In this document: piece after piece, positions 14,995-24,042 of the stretch | How positions within the stretch are numbered: position 1 is the stretch's first letter | Layout of the letters: each line of letters starts with the position of its first letter | Assembly (NCBI GenBank): GCA_964497185.1 | Contig: CAZCBX010000003.1 | Coordinates: 134,585-198,584 of the forward strand | DNA: 64,000 nt | Reading direction: 5' to 3' | From: CAZCBX01 sp964497185 | GTDB lineage: Bacteria; Bdellovibrionota_G; JALEGL01; JAGRMV01 | The notes under the pieces: model-generated | What the model was told of the DNA's origin: nothing | The model's database searches: none | What the model saw: the letters and a program-made list of their open reading frames with translations, nothing else | Made by a program: the position numbers and the translations under genes

Positions 14995-17379
14995 ATGAAT
15001 CATAGACCAATATTATATTTATTTTTCATTTGTCTCTCTTACACATGGATTGGATGTTCTGGTGGAAGCAATTCCAGCCAACTCGAAACAGGTGGCCTCC
15101 CAGTGATTACTTTCCAAGAGTTACAGCCAGAAAACAACGGCAAGATCGAGTCGCAAAACATTACCTTGGACCGGTGGTCTTGGAACCAAAATCTCTCTAA
15201 TAATTTAATGGCAGAAAACGTTCATTATGTTCTTCAAGGAACGGTACCTAAGGGCTTGACGCTTGAAATCGAAACGTTGAATGAAAAAACCGCACAACTA
15301 ACTTTCAAAGGCATTGCCGAAAACCACCACGTTAGTCAAAGTACAAAAGAATTGGTCTTGACATGGCTACCATCAGCATTTTTAGCCAACTCTGCCAAAG
15401 CACTTGAAGAAGAAATTGAATCATACGCTTTGCATATTCAGTTTGGTGTTGGTTTTACCATTGGTGGAGAGATCATTGAGAGTCCCTCTTCTGTAAACAT
15501 AGAATTAATTCAAGGAAGTGAAGTTATTCAAGAAGTGGCTGCTGGTCAGTCATTTCAATTTGAATATCAGCTTGAACATGGAGAAACTTTTGAAGTGATG
15601 GTCAAGAATCACCCGGAAAATACGTGCTGTAAAGTAAAGAATGGTTATGGCACCATCAACAATAAAGATGTGGATGCAATCACCATTGACTGCTCTACGC
15701 CTACATGGGAAGATCCTGAATCAGATGAAGAAGCACTCGCCAAACCATTTGAGATCGGTGGAATTTCAAACACCATTACAATTGTTCCAAACCCAAGCAG
15801 CGATTCTTTGGAGCTAATTGCTATTGAAAATGGGACGATGCTCACACACAGTACCTATAAATTACAGCATGGTGTTTTAAAACGTCCAGATGATATTGAA
15901 TTAATCGACCCTCGTGTTTTGTTTGCAACCGACAACCCCAATGCTTATGTCTCTCAATTTCAATATGCCATTAATAATGACGGTCACATCATTGCTTTGA
16001 TATCAGTTACCGAAAACAATTCAATCAAGCTCTTTACCGCCCGGTATAAAAACTATTTTTCGGAAACGCTACAAGAGCCCACGCTTTTAACTCAGGTTCC
16101 ACTAAATTCTCGTGGTAGAAAAGTATTTTCGTATGACAACAATTGGGGATTGATTACTTACGAAGATACGAACCTCAATAACGTACTATATACACATTTC
16201 AACGGTGAATCATGGACGCCAATTCAAACCTTTGGGCTTGATTCCGACGCGCATGGATTGGCTGAATATGATGGGGACGTCAATGCCTCTGGATCAGGAG
16301 CATTTGTGCTAAAATACTTTTCCACGAATATAAGCACTAGCTTATATCAAATCTATAAAGTTGATTTTAATTTCAATAATTTTACCGCACCGCTTCGAAT
16401 CAACGTCGGCATGTATACTGTAAACAATCAAGGCGATATCGCAAATTACAATTCTAACTGTATTGCTTGGTTGGAAGCCTGTAACTGTCAAAACAATGTC
16501 GCAAACCCCGAGCCAGGACCTATAACACCTGTATGTTACGAACAAGAACCGATTCCTCAAAATCAATTGTTATGGAATTATGACTCTACAACCCTCAATT
16601 CAGTCGAAGCAAGTGTTTCAGAAAGTGGAGATGCTGATATCTTCTGGTATCAGAGAACAACCCCCTCTAGTAATAATCATTATTTAATGCATGCAGCTAA
16701 AACTAATTTATTTTGGGATCGTCCATTTAATCTCGATGATGCCAAACAAATTGTTAACCGGCCAAATAGGCTTGATTCTGAAAAAGACGGAAATCATCTA
16801 GTGTTAGTTCAACATACTGACAGTACATCCTCTGGTTCTGACGGCTATACACGCTTGATCCTAGCCATTAAAAATAATGGTGAATGGATCTATGATGGGC
16901 AAAATTACTTAAAATATGAACCATTTTCGGATGAACTCTCCGAAAATTCCAGCAATTTCTATGAAAAAGAGCCCCTCAACTCACATATTACCTTCAATGA
17001 TAATATGTTTAATGTACGAGCATCCATTTCTCAAGCAGCTTACGGGTATAAACTGTATAACAGAAGTTTTGATCTCGCCACTAACTCAGACATTGTAGGC
17101 CAAACCGTATATGATTCTCAAGACGATGAAAAATTCATTTCCTCATCCATGTCTAATTTCCATATATTCGGCGCAAACTTGGAATTAGATACAAATAAAA
17201 CCAATTTTTTTCGAAAAAATATAGATAACGCCAATTCTCTTGAAATTTTTTCTGATAATACAAAAAGCTTATCTATAAAGAAAACATTTCGGGCACCATC
17301 CTGTCCCGGGATTTTCTTGTTATGGAATAAAACAGCTCCAGATTTTACATCAGAAGACTTTGTGTCAAGATACTTTTAG
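14995..17379 (+). CDS. Large surface lipoprotein, unknown function
   Basis: 794 aa, not recognised. Seen: signal peptide with a lipobox-like WIGC (Cys21) followed by SGGSNSS, hence probably a lipoprotein; an all-beta, Asn/Ser/Thr-rich body; and a short Cys cluster around residues 496-516 (EACNCQNN...PVCYEQ). Repeated phrases such as SESGDADIFWYQ and ASGSGAFVLKYF suggest propeller-like blades, though not provably. The DNA is visibly richer in A+T than the lnt operon, suggesting transfer or fast evolution of an exposed protein. No clear Shine-Dalgarno sequence precedes the ATG at 14995. Confidence 0.65.
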   Translation: MNHRPILYLFFICLSYTWIGCSGGSNSSQLETGGLPVITFQELQPENNGKIESQNITLDRWSWNQNLSNNLMAENVHYVLQGTVPKGLTLEIETLNEKTAQLTFKGIAENHHVSQSTKELVLTWLPSAFLANSAKALEEEIESYALHIQFGVGFTIGGEIIESPSSVNIELIQGSEVIQEVAAGQSFQFEYQLEHGETFEVMVKNHPENTCCKVKNGYGTINNKDVDAITIDCSTPTWEDPESDEEALAKPFEIGGISNTITIVPNPSSDSLELIAIENGTMLTHSTYKLQHGVLKRPDDIELIDPRVLFATDNPNAYVSQFQYAINNDGHIIALISVTENNSIKLFTARYKNYFSETLQEPTLLTQVPLNSRGRKVFSYDNNWGLITYEDTNLNNVLYTHFNGESWTPIQTFGLDSDAHGLAEYDGDVNASGSGAFVLKYFSTNISTSLYQIYKVDFNFNNFTAPLRINVGMYTVNNQGDIANYNSNCIAWLEACNCQNNVANPEPGPITPVCYEQEPIPQNQLLWNYDSTTLNSVEASVSESGDADIFWYQRTTPSSNNHYLMHAAKTNLFWDRPFNLDDAKQIVNRPNRLDSEKDGNHLVLVQHTDSTSSGSDGYTRLILAIKNNGEWIYDGQNYLKYEPFSDELSENSSNFYEKEPLNSHITFNDNMFNVRASISQAAYGYKLYNRSFDLATNSDIVGQTVYDSQDDEKFISSSMSNFHIFGANLELDTNKTNFFRKNIDNANSLEIFSDNTKSLSIKKTFRAPSCPGIFLLWNKTAPDFTSEDFVSRYF

Positions 17380-17407
17380 CAGCGTATACAAATTTTTTTA
17401 CTTATGG

Positions 17408-17442
17408 GACATATATGTCACTAAATGGGCATCTTATGTCAC
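17408..17442 (+). promoter_or_regulatory. Tandem palindromic sites upstream of a sigma-54 promoter
   Basis: Two related sites occur 21 bp (two helical turns) centre to centre: a perfect 12-bp palindrome GACATATATGTC (17408-17419, extending to a GGGACAT...ATGTCAC frame) and a degenerate copy with GGGCAT and ATGTCAC halves (17427-17442). They lie about 80 bp upstream of the predicted start of the sigma-54 promoter, where an enhancer-binding activator would dock. Sites are seen directly; the activator is unknown. Confidence 0.55.
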
Positions 17443-17493
17443 AAGCATAGATTAAAATATCTTTTATTTTCAAATATTTAAAGTTTTTAATGT

Positions 17494-17509
17494 TGGCACG
17501 GACTTTGCT
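17494..17509 (+). promoter_or_regulatory. Sigma-54 (RpoN) -24/-12 promoter
   Basis: TGGCACG, four bases, TTGCT: a full match to the RpoN consensus, with the invariant GG and GC at correct spacing. The predicted start is near 17520, giving a leader of about 67 bases to the ATG at 17588. The leader contains complementary blocks ATAGGGC (17514-17520) and GCCCTAT (17543-17549), and a good AGGAG ribosome site before the lipoprotein start. The preceding 200 bases hold no gene. Confidence 0.8.
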
Positions 17510-17587
17510 TTATATAGGGCAGGAAAGAACTCATCACCCAAGGCCCTATTGCCTTGAAGAAGATGGGTATGATAACTAGGAGCTATT

Positions 17588-18445
17588 ATGAAAAAGCACA
17601 CAATAATTCAAACCGTGATACTGACCCTTCTGACTTTTCCGTTGTTATGGAGCTGCGGCGATGTGGGCACCGATGGCATCAATTGTGCGCAGAACCCCAA
17701 CAGCCCTTTTTGCAATGCGCAGTTTCCAACCCAATATAACTTTCGGATTACTTCCACCTCTCCTTTTAATGGTACCGATTTGGTAAGCACACAACTTAAT
17801 GTAATTAGAGTTTACTTCTCAGAGCCAGTTGATGAAACAACCATTCCTGGTAATATTCTTATCTATGCTCTTGTCGGTGATAGTTCAATTGATGTAACGT
17901 CCAATTTCACATTTGTGGCCAATGGTAATGGTCAGCTCGAAATTATCCCCAACGATGGTTATCAGTTGCAAATCAATACCGTATACAGCGTTCAATTTAT
18001 GCCAAACTTGTTAAGTACCGTTCAAAATCCCATTTTTGGTGGTGTGAACGGTGAATACCCGACTGGATCAGATTTCACGTTTAGCACAGGTGCAACCGGA
18101 TCCAACTCTAAACCAGGACCGCCAAGCATCGTCAGCATGAGTAATTTCAACCCCCCAAACAGTTGTGGTGGTGCCATTGTCACTTTTGATGAGGACATAG
18201 CCTACCCACCCCAGGGCGTGATTAAAATTAAAAGATTGTTGGGTTTGATTGAAGTTACCGTTCCCGCTCACGTATCTCAAGCCGTTCCCAACCGCTTTGA
18301 TCAGTGGATCTTGGCAGTGCCTACCTATGAGTGCGGCTCCTTGTATACTCAAGGTTTTGCAGAGGTTCAAAATGCTGCAGACTTCGACGGTCAGCAGCTA
18401 ACCAATCCGCAAGGACAATTCATTCAAATCTCAGAGTTTTTGTAA
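17588..18445 (+). CDS. Surface lipoprotein with bacterial Ig-like (Big_5) domain
   Basis: 285 aa. Seen: a lipoprotein signal (MKKHTIIQTVILTLLTFPLL) with lipobox LWSC (Cys23), a short Cys-containing linker, then a Big_5/SbsA-like Ig domain at roughly residues 53-165: ITSTSPFNGTDLV, LNVIRVYFSEPVDETTI, YQLQINTVYSVQF and SDFTFSTG are the usual Big_5 strands. The C-terminal 110 residues are a second beta domain with one Cys pair. Transcribed from the sigma-54 promoter upstream and ended by a strong hairpin at 18482, so it is a single-gene RpoN unit, suggesting condition-dependent surface expression. Confidence 0.75.
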   Translation: MKKHTIIQTVILTLLTFPLLWSCGDVGTDGINCAQNPNSPFCNAQFPTQYNFRITSTSPFNGTDLVSTQLNVIRVYFSEPVDETTIPGNILIYALVGDSSIDVTSNFTFVANGNGQLEIIPNDGYQLQINTVYSVQFMPNLLSTVQNPIFGGVNGEYPTGSDFTFSTGATGSNSKPGPPSIVSMSNFNPPNSCGGAIVTFDEDIAYPPQGVIKIKRLLGLIEVTVPAHVSQAVPNRFDQWILAVPTYECGSLYTQGFAEVQNAADFDGQQLTNPQGQFIQISEFL

Positions 18446-18481
18446 TAGGCAATTTTTATCCTTAAGGGGGATCAAGAGAGA

Positions 18482-18512
18482 AGGCAGGGCTTTATAAGCC
18501 CTGCCTTTTTTT
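18482..18512. terminator. Rho-independent terminator
   Basis: Perfect 9-bp stem AGGCAGGGC / GCCCTGCCT with a 7-base loop (18482-18506) followed by a T run to 18512, directly after the Big_5 lipoprotein gene. Its palindromic form may also serve the convergent amidase gene ending at 18525. Confidence 0.9.
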
Positions 18513-18524
18513 ATGGAGGACGCT

Positions 18525-19775
18525 TTAACGAAGCATGGCCGTATGCTCTTGGCGTTTTTCGATTTCTGAAATGTAGGCTTCAATGCCTTTGACAATCGAT
18601 TGCGCCATTCGGGTTTGATAGGTTGAACTGGTCAGGCGTTTTTCTTCGGTGGGGTTGGAAATAAACGACGTTTCCACCAATATCGAGGGCATGGTTGAAC
18701 CGGTGAGCACGTAAAAACGCGCGCTGCGCACGCCCAAATCAACCACGTCTGAATAGTTTTTTCGCAGGTCCGCCACCATGTTTTGCTGCACCCAGCGCGC
18801 CAAATCCGTAGACTGAGACGTGTGAAAATTTTTCACCATGGATGCTTTCATGAGTTCCAAATAATAATCGTCCGAGCCGGTGGGAATGTTGAGTTTTGAA
18901 GGGTCCAGTTCGCCGTTCTCACGCATGGCCACCCGCAGGGATTCTTGGTCATCGGCATTGTTTAAAAAGTACGTGGAAACACCCTTGGCCGCTTTGCGTG
19001 GGCTGGCGTTGGCATGGATGGACACAAACAAATCGCCTTTTTTCTGATTGGCAAACTGGGTGCGGTCCAACAGGGGAATAAAAACGTCGGTTTTGCGGGT
19101 CATGAACAGATCATAACGTTTGTTGCGGGCCAGCATGTCTCTGACTTTTTTGGAAATGGCCAAAACCACATTTTTTTCTAAACCACCACGACTTCCATGC
19201 GCACCTGGGTCTTTGCCGCCATGGCCTGGATCAATGATGATGCGATAGTTGGTTTTGGGCGAGGGCTTGGATTGGTTTACCGATGTGGTTTTGGGTGCTT
19301 TTGGTGTTTTTAACGTTTGTTTGTTTGCTTGGACCGCGATGTCAACCGAAGAAGAGGACACAACTTTTCCTTGGCCTTGCGTCAATATTTGGATGCCCTT
19401 GCTGTTGGTCTCCAGCGAAAATTTTGTGTCTTGGCCGCTGGCTGTTAAATCAAACACCAGTCGAATGCGATCGGGCGCATTTTTTCCCACCCGAATGTCT
19501 GAGATGGTGGGGTGCTGATCCAATGTAGGCACCAAAAAAGAGGGTGCCAGCTGTGCAGGAAAAAAATCCACAAAAAAACGTGCAGGTTTTTGACTGTCAG
19601 GATCGGCCGGCAAATAACTGGCTTGATGCTCTAATTTTTCAGTCACAAACAACTGAATTGCGGTCTGGGCATCTTGCTGACCAATGGTCATGGCTGTCAG
19701 GGTGGCCGCATGACCATGCGTGGTCCCGATCATGCAAGCGAGCGCCATGGCCCATATGTACATCTTGGCTTTCAT
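18525..19775 (-). CDS. N-acetylmuramoyl-L-alanine amidase, AmiC/AmiB type (AMIN + Amidase_3)
   Basis: Periplasmic zinc amidase that removes stem peptides from murein during daughter-cell separation. 416 aa. Seen: signal peptide ending near residue 23 (THGHAA), an AMIN domain (about 25-135) for septal murein/envelope targeting, a Lys/Thr/Pro-rich linker (150-175), and an Amidase_3 domain with zinc ligands His185 (DPGHGG), Glu200 (GLEKNV), His254 (SIHANA) and catalytic Glu369 (VETSFISN). The FHTSQSTDLARWVQQ block is the helix that blocks the active site in EnvC/NlpD-regulated amidases. Confidence 0.92.
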   Translation of the reverse strand: MKAKMYIWAMALACMIGTTHGHAATLTAMTIGQQDAQTAIQLFVTEKLEHQASYLPADPDSQKPARFFVDFFPAQLAPSFLVPTLDQHPTISDIRVGKNAPDRIRLVFDLTASGQDTKFSLETNSKGIQILTQGQGKVVSSSSVDIAVQANKQTLKTPKAPKTTSVNQSKPSPKTNYRIIIDPGHGGKDPGAHGSRGGLEKNVVLAISKKVRDMLARNKRYDLFMTRKTDVFIPLLDRTQFANQKKGDLFVSIHANASPRKAAKGVSTYFLNNADDQESLRVAMRENGELDPSKLNIPTGSDDYYLELMKASMVKNFHTSQSTDLARWVQQNMVADLRKNYSDVVDLGVRSARFYVLTGSTMPSILVETSFISNPTEEKRLTSSTYQTRMAQSIVKGIEAYISEIEKRQEHTAMLR

Positions 19776-19823
19776 GTAAAATTGATTATACGCGGGGAGG
19801 CTGCACTTGACAATCTCAAGTGT

Positions 19824-22433
19824 CTAGGGTGTGTTGGGTTTCACTTTGGTTTTCCACGTGTAGAGCCAGTCCAGTGCTTCTTTTGGAGAGCAAGCGTCCA
19901 CATCAAGATCGACAAGGGCGCGCTCCACGGCAGAAACCGCCACGTGTGCTTCTGGCTTGGACTTCTCTGAGCTTGCTGGCGCAGCGGCAGGCGCGCGGTC
20001 ATTTTCCAACTCGGCGAGGATGGTTTTGGCACGCTGGATGACGCTGGAAGGCACCCCGGCCAGCTTGGCCACTTCAATGCCGTAGCTTTTTTCCACCTCC
20101 CCTGGCTGCATTTTATGCATAAAAACAATGTCGCCTTGCCATTCGCGGATGGTCATTTTCATGTTGACCATGGCTGGTTTGTCTTTAGTGAGCGCGCTGA
20201 GCTCATGGTAGTGGGTGGCAAACATGGTTTTGGCTTGGATGTCATCGTGCAAGGCTTCGGTGACGGCCCATGCGATGGATAAGCCATCGTAAGTGCTGGT
20301 GCCGCGACCAATTTCATCCAGCAGCACAAAACTTCGGGGCGTGGCGCAACGTAGAATGTGCGCGGTTTCGTTCATCTCTACCATAAACGTAGAGCGACCT
20401 TGGCTTACATCATCTTGCGCGCCGATGCGGGTAAAAATTTGATCGACCACCGGCAGGCTTGCATGACTGGCCGGAACAAAGCTCCCCATCTGCGCCATGA
20501 CCATCATCAGCGCAGCCTGGCGCATGATGGTCGACTTACCCGCCATGTTGGGACCGGTTAATAGAATAAAACGCTGGTCGGCGTCATTCATTTGCAAGTC
20601 ATTGGGCACAAAAGGACGATCGCGCACGTTGACTTCCACCATGGGGTGACGTCCGTCTCGGATATCAATGGGGCCCTCCTGAACCAGCTTGGGTCGCACG
20701 TAGGATTGTTGGATGGCCACTTGGGCCAGACTCAACCAAACATCAATGGCGGCCAGCTGTTGGCTGGTTTCCAATATGTCCTCCACGTGCTGTGAAACTT
20801 GGTCTGCCACCGATTGAAAAAGTTTGGCCTCCACTTGGCCCACCTGCTGTTTGGCTTCCAAAATTTCATCTTCTTTGGCTTTGAGCTCTTGGGTGATAAA
20901 CCGCTCGGCATTGACCAGCGTTTGTTTGCGGATAAAGGTATCGGGTACTTTGTCAATGTGGGCTTTGGTGACCTCTACGTAATACCCAAAAACTTTGTTG
21001 TAACCAACTTTCAGCGACCCGATGTTGGTTTCTTTTTTGAGCGTTTGCTCAAGAGACACAATCCAAGATTGATTTTGACTGGACACTTTTCGAAGCCGCG
21101 CAAGTGTTTCATCGTAGCTGGAACGGATCACCCCACCTTCGTGAAGCTGCATGGGTGGATCGTCGGTCAACGCGTCGGATAAAATTTGATGCAGTGAAGA
21201 TAAATCGGGTAACTTTTGAGCCAAGGCCACCAAAGACGGAACCGAAGCATCGCGCAGTGCTTGCGCAATGGCTGGAATGGTTTCAAGCGTTTGCCGAATG
21301 GACAACAAATCCCGCACCAACGGTTTTTTGCATGCCACTCTGGGAAGAATGCGCTCCATATCCCGGACTTGTTTTAACAAAACAGTCAGTTTTTCTCGTG
21401 TAGACGTTTGTTCAATCAAACTTTGCACGCATTGCAACCGACGTTCAATTTCAGCCATGTCTTGCAACGGCTGCGCAATCCATTGTTTGAGCAAGCGGGT
21501 GCCCGGCAGTGTTTGGGTCTGCGCCAACACGCCAAAAAGCGTATCTCTTTGGGCTTTGCCCTGTGTGGGAAGCAGCTCAAGGTTGGCCTGGGTGGCCGCG
21601 TCCATTTGCAAATAGGGAGAAGACGAAAAAGATGTGGGCGTTTGCAAGTGTGCAATGGTGTGACCGTTTTGGGTTTCAACATAGTCCAACAAAGCAAACA
21701 TGGGATACATGGCTGGCGCCGTCTCATCCAAGCCCAATGACTTGGCATGCGTGGTGCCATAGCGTTTGAGCACAGCCTGGGGCGCATCCTCATATTGCCA
21801 TCCAGCCATGGTTTCGACATGACAGGAAAGGTGCTTTACCATTTGTGCAAGTTCTGAATCTTTGGCCATTTGGTGGTCGGCCACGATGCATTCAGCGGGG
21901 GTCAACATGGCCAGTATTTGCTGGGCTTGGCGCAAAGTTTCTACTTGTGCGTATTGCATGCTGCCCGCGTGGATATCCAACCAAGCCAAAAACCATTGGC
22001 GCTCATGACGATAAATCGACGCAAGCGTGTTGGTGGCCATGGCTGACAGTCCGTCCTCATCGGTTCGCGTACCCGGCGTGATGATGCGAACAATTTGACG
22101 CTCTACAATGTTTTTTCCTTTTACGGCTTTGGGATCGCCCACCTGTTCACAGATGGCCACTTTTTTGCCGGCATCCAGTAGTTTGGCAATGTAACTTTTG
22201 GCACTGTGATAGGGAACGCCACAAAGTGGAATGGGGTTTTTTGCATTTTTATCGCGAGAGGTCAGCGCAATGTCCAAAATGCCCGCAGCGGTCACGGCAT
22301 CTTCAAAAAACATTTCATAAAAATCACCCAACCGAAAAAACAAGATGGCATCTGCGGCCTGTTTTTTAATATCGGCGTATTGACGCATCAGGGGCGTCTG
22401 TGCAGATTGCGCATCAAAAGACAATTGGGTCAT
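19824..22433 (-). CDS. mutS: DNA mismatch repair protein MutS
   Basis: Mismatch-recognition ATPase, 869 aa, MutS1 type. Seen: the mismatch-reading Phe-x-Glu motif in FFRLGDFYEMFFEDA near residue 36, lever/clamp region, Walker A TGPNMAGKSTIMRQ around residue 624, VFTRIGAQDDVSQGRSTFMVEM, Walker B VLLDEIGRGTSTYDG and the MFATHYHEL switch. The start at 22433 gives the family N-terminus MTQLSFDAQSAQTPLMRQY; an upstream frame to 22511 is an unrelated extension running through a terminator hairpin. Same strand as the amidase gene, 48 bp upstream of it. Confidence 0.96.
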   Translation of the reverse strand: MTQLSFDAQSAQTPLMRQYADIKKQAADAILFFRLGDFYEMFFEDAVTAAGILDIALTSRDKNAKNPIPLCGVPYHSAKSYIAKLLDAGKKVAICEQVGDPKAVKGKNIVERQIVRIITPGTRTDEDGLSAMATNTLASIYRHERQWFLAWLDIHAGSMQYAQVETLRQAQQILAMLTPAECIVADHQMAKDSELAQMVKHLSCHVETMAGWQYEDAPQAVLKRYGTTHAKSLGLDETAPAMYPMFALLDYVETQNGHTIAHLQTPTSFSSSPYLQMDAATQANLELLPTQGKAQRDTLFGVLAQTQTLPGTRLLKQWIAQPLQDMAEIERRLQCVQSLIEQTSTREKLTVLLKQVRDMERILPRVACKKPLVRDLLSIRQTLETIPAIAQALRDASVPSLVALAQKLPDLSSLHQILSDALTDDPPMQLHEGGVIRSSYDETLARLRKVSSQNQSWIVSLEQTLKKETNIGSLKVGYNKVFGYYVEVTKAHIDKVPDTFIRKQTLVNAERFITQELKAKEDEILEAKQQVGQVEAKLFQSVADQVSQHVEDILETSQQLAAIDVWLSLAQVAIQQSYVRPKLVQEGPIDIRDGRHPMVEVNVRDRPFVPNDLQMNDADQRFILLTGPNMAGKSTIMRQAALMMVMAQMGSFVPASHASLPVVDQIFTRIGAQDDVSQGRSTFMVEMNETAHILRCATPRSFVLLDEIGRGTSTYDGLSIAWAVTEALHDDIQAKTMFATHYHELSALTKDKPAMVNMKMTIREWQGDIVFMHKMQPGEVEKSYGIEVAKLAGVPSSVIQRAKTILAELENDRAPAAAPASSEKSKPEAHVAVSAVERALVDLDVDACSPKEALDWLYTWKTKVKPNTP

Positions 22434-22470
22434 AGGGTTGGCTATATCAAGACAGGACGGGCTGACAAGA

Positions 22471-22516
22471 CCAAAAAATGCCCCGATGCACACAAGTGCG
22501 CTCCGGGGCAAAAAAC
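22471..22516 (-). terminator. Hairpin terminator between the SnoaL-like gene and mutS
   Basis: Arms TGCCCCG (22479-22485) and CGGGGCA (22504-22510), with an inner GCAC/GTGC stem, flanked by A/T runs on both sides. Read on the minus strand it follows the gene ending at 22557 and has a T run after the stem, so it should end that transcript before mutS. Confidence 0.75.
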
Positions 22517-22556
22517 ATTATAAAAATAAAAGGTTGTGTGTTTGGTTTTTAAGCGA

Positions 22557-22940
22557 CTAGGCCACGTCGGGCGTATCGTAGTAAAATCGTTCTTCCACGA
22601 TTTTACCATTTTCCACTTTGTACCAAGCCACTTCTTCCAATTTGGATCGCTCGCCTTTGGGCTTAAATGTGACATCAAACATGAAATTAACGCAGAAATT
22701 GTCACCCCCATGGCCAAAAAAAGGTCCCAATACTTCGCCACCGTGAACTTCGTGATTGTCAAACCACCACTGATTTTTTTCTTTTACTTTACCCAGTCCT
22801 TCGATCACAGCAGGCATGGGATCACCGCCGGTGGCTTCAATGCTTTTGATGTTTTCATCGTACAATTCATCCACCGCCGTGCTGTTTTTGCCTTCGCGGC
22901 AAAGGGATACCAATCGGTTGGCAACTTCTCTTGTGGTCAT
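22557..22940 (-). CDS. SnoaL-like / NTF2-fold protein
   Basis: 127 aa. The pattern TTREVANRLVSLCREGKN...AVDELYDENIKSIEA, MPAVIEGLGKVKEKNQWWF and VENGKIVEERFYY matches small NTF2-fold SnoaL-like proteins, a family of assorted cyclases, isomerases and proteins of unknown role. The substrate cannot be assigned. ATG at 22940 follows an AGAGGAAAC ribosome site; a start at 23009 would add an unlikely leader. Monocistronic, followed by a strong terminator. Confidence 0.75.
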   Translation of the reverse strand: MTTREVANRLVSLCREGKNSTAVDELYDENIKSIEATGGDPMPAVIEGLGKVKEKNQWWFDNHEVHGGEVLGPFFGHGGDNFCVNFMFDVTFKPKGERSKLEEVAWYKVENGKIVEERFYYDTPDVA

Positions 22941-23059
22941 TTGTGTTTCCTCTCTGTTGTACAGTGTGTTTGTGAAAATTAACTTATGTTGATTGTAGAA
23001 GATATTCAATCAAAAATCTGCTGACCAAAGGCAGGTCGAGAAATCAATTCAATGACACG

Positions 23060-23827
23060 CTAATGAATGGTTGGGTTCTGGTCATCATCGGCGTAGGGGT
23101 GGCTGATATCCGAAGATTTTTTTTCAGATTGGTTGACGATCAGGCGCAAGCGTTTTTTGGCTTTGCGCAATTTATACTGGCGTATCAGCTTGCGGGGGTC
23201 GAGCGCATTTTTAAGCAGAAAAAACCAAACGAACCCAAAAAAGATGCCGCCCAAGTGCGCCCAGTGATTGATGCCACTGTGGGACGATGTGGCCAAAGCC
23301 AAAAGCTCCAGTCCACCAAAGAGCAGGACAAAATATTTGGCCTTGATGGGCACCAAAAAATAAAGGTACAGCACACGATTGGGGTACAACATGCCAAAAG
23401 CGAAAAGCAGGCCGTAAATGGAGCCGGATGCACCAATGGTCGGCAAGCCCATGATCAGCGAAATCAAGCCTGAGCCAATCCCTGTAAACAAATAATATTG
23501 CAAAAAGCGCCGACTGCCCCAAACCCTTTCCAAATCGGTACCAAACCACCACAAGCCCAGCATGTTAAAGAGCAGATGAAAAAAACTGACGTGCACAAAC
23601 AAATAGGTGACCGGCTGCCAAAATGTAAAATGGGCTCGCACCGCTTCGGGGTGCAGGCCCAAAATGGACAACAAAATTTGCTTGTACGATACACCCAATG
23701 GATGAAGCTGATGGCCCACCAACATAAAAGCGAGGTACACCCATACATTGATCCAGATCAATGTTTTCACGGTCGGAGAAATGGGCGGGCCCAAGGCCAG
23801 GCGCGTTTGATTGGGTCGTTGACTCAT
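23060..23827 (-). CDS. Rhomboid-family intramembrane serine protease
   Basis: 255 aa, six hydrophobic segments. Seen: the hallmark WxxTYLFVH helix-2 region (QPVTYLFVHVSFFHLLFN, around residues 71-88), catalytic Ser134 in GASG (132-135), and catalytic His191 in NHWAHLGG. The C-terminal tail of about 50 residues is basic then acidic and cytoplasmic. Rhomboids cut single-pass membrane proteins within the lipid bilayer; the substrate is unknown. Separated from the next small gene by 40 bp. Confidence 0.9.
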   Translation of the reverse strand: MSQRPNQTRLALGPPISPTVKTLIWINVWVYLAFMLVGHQLHPLGVSYKQILLSILGLHPEAVRAHFTFWQPVTYLFVHVSFFHLLFNMLGLWWFGTDLERVWGSRRFLQYYLFTGIGSGLISLIMGLPTIGASGSIYGLLFAFGMLYPNRVLYLYFLVPIKAKYFVLLFGGLELLALATSSHSGINHWAHLGGIFFGFVWFFLLKNALDPRKLIRQYKLRKAKKRLRLIVNQSEKKSSDISHPYADDDQNPTIH

Positions 23828-23867
23828 ATCTTTATACTATAACACGAGTTGCCTTCAGGATGCAGGC

Positions 23868-24032
23868 TTAAAGGTCGTCATCCACTTTGGGTTTGGGCGG
23901 AAGCAGCTCATCCTCTTGATCCACAGCGCCCCGCATTTGGTACCCCATCCATATGCCCACAACCAAGGTCAAGGGGATCATGTACAAATGCGGAAATAAC
24001 GGCATGCCAAAAATATCTTTTAGAACTTCCAT
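23868..24032 (-). CDS. 54-aa single-pass membrane protein
   Basis: Small gene starting with a well-placed AAGGAG ribosome site 10 bp after the dcd stop. Seen: an amphipathic start (MEVLKDIFGMPLFPHLY), one membrane segment at about residues 17-33 (YMIPLTLVVGIWMGYQM), then an acidic/proline tail (EDELLPPKPKVDDDL). It resembles small membrane-anchor proteins in shape only; no family is recognised. The ribosome site, position and plausible topology support a real gene. Confidence 0.6.
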   Translation of the reverse strand: MEVLKDIFGMPLFPHLYMIPLTLVVGIWMGYQMRGAVDQEDELLPPKPKVDDDL

Positions 24033-24042
24033 GGCTCGCTCC

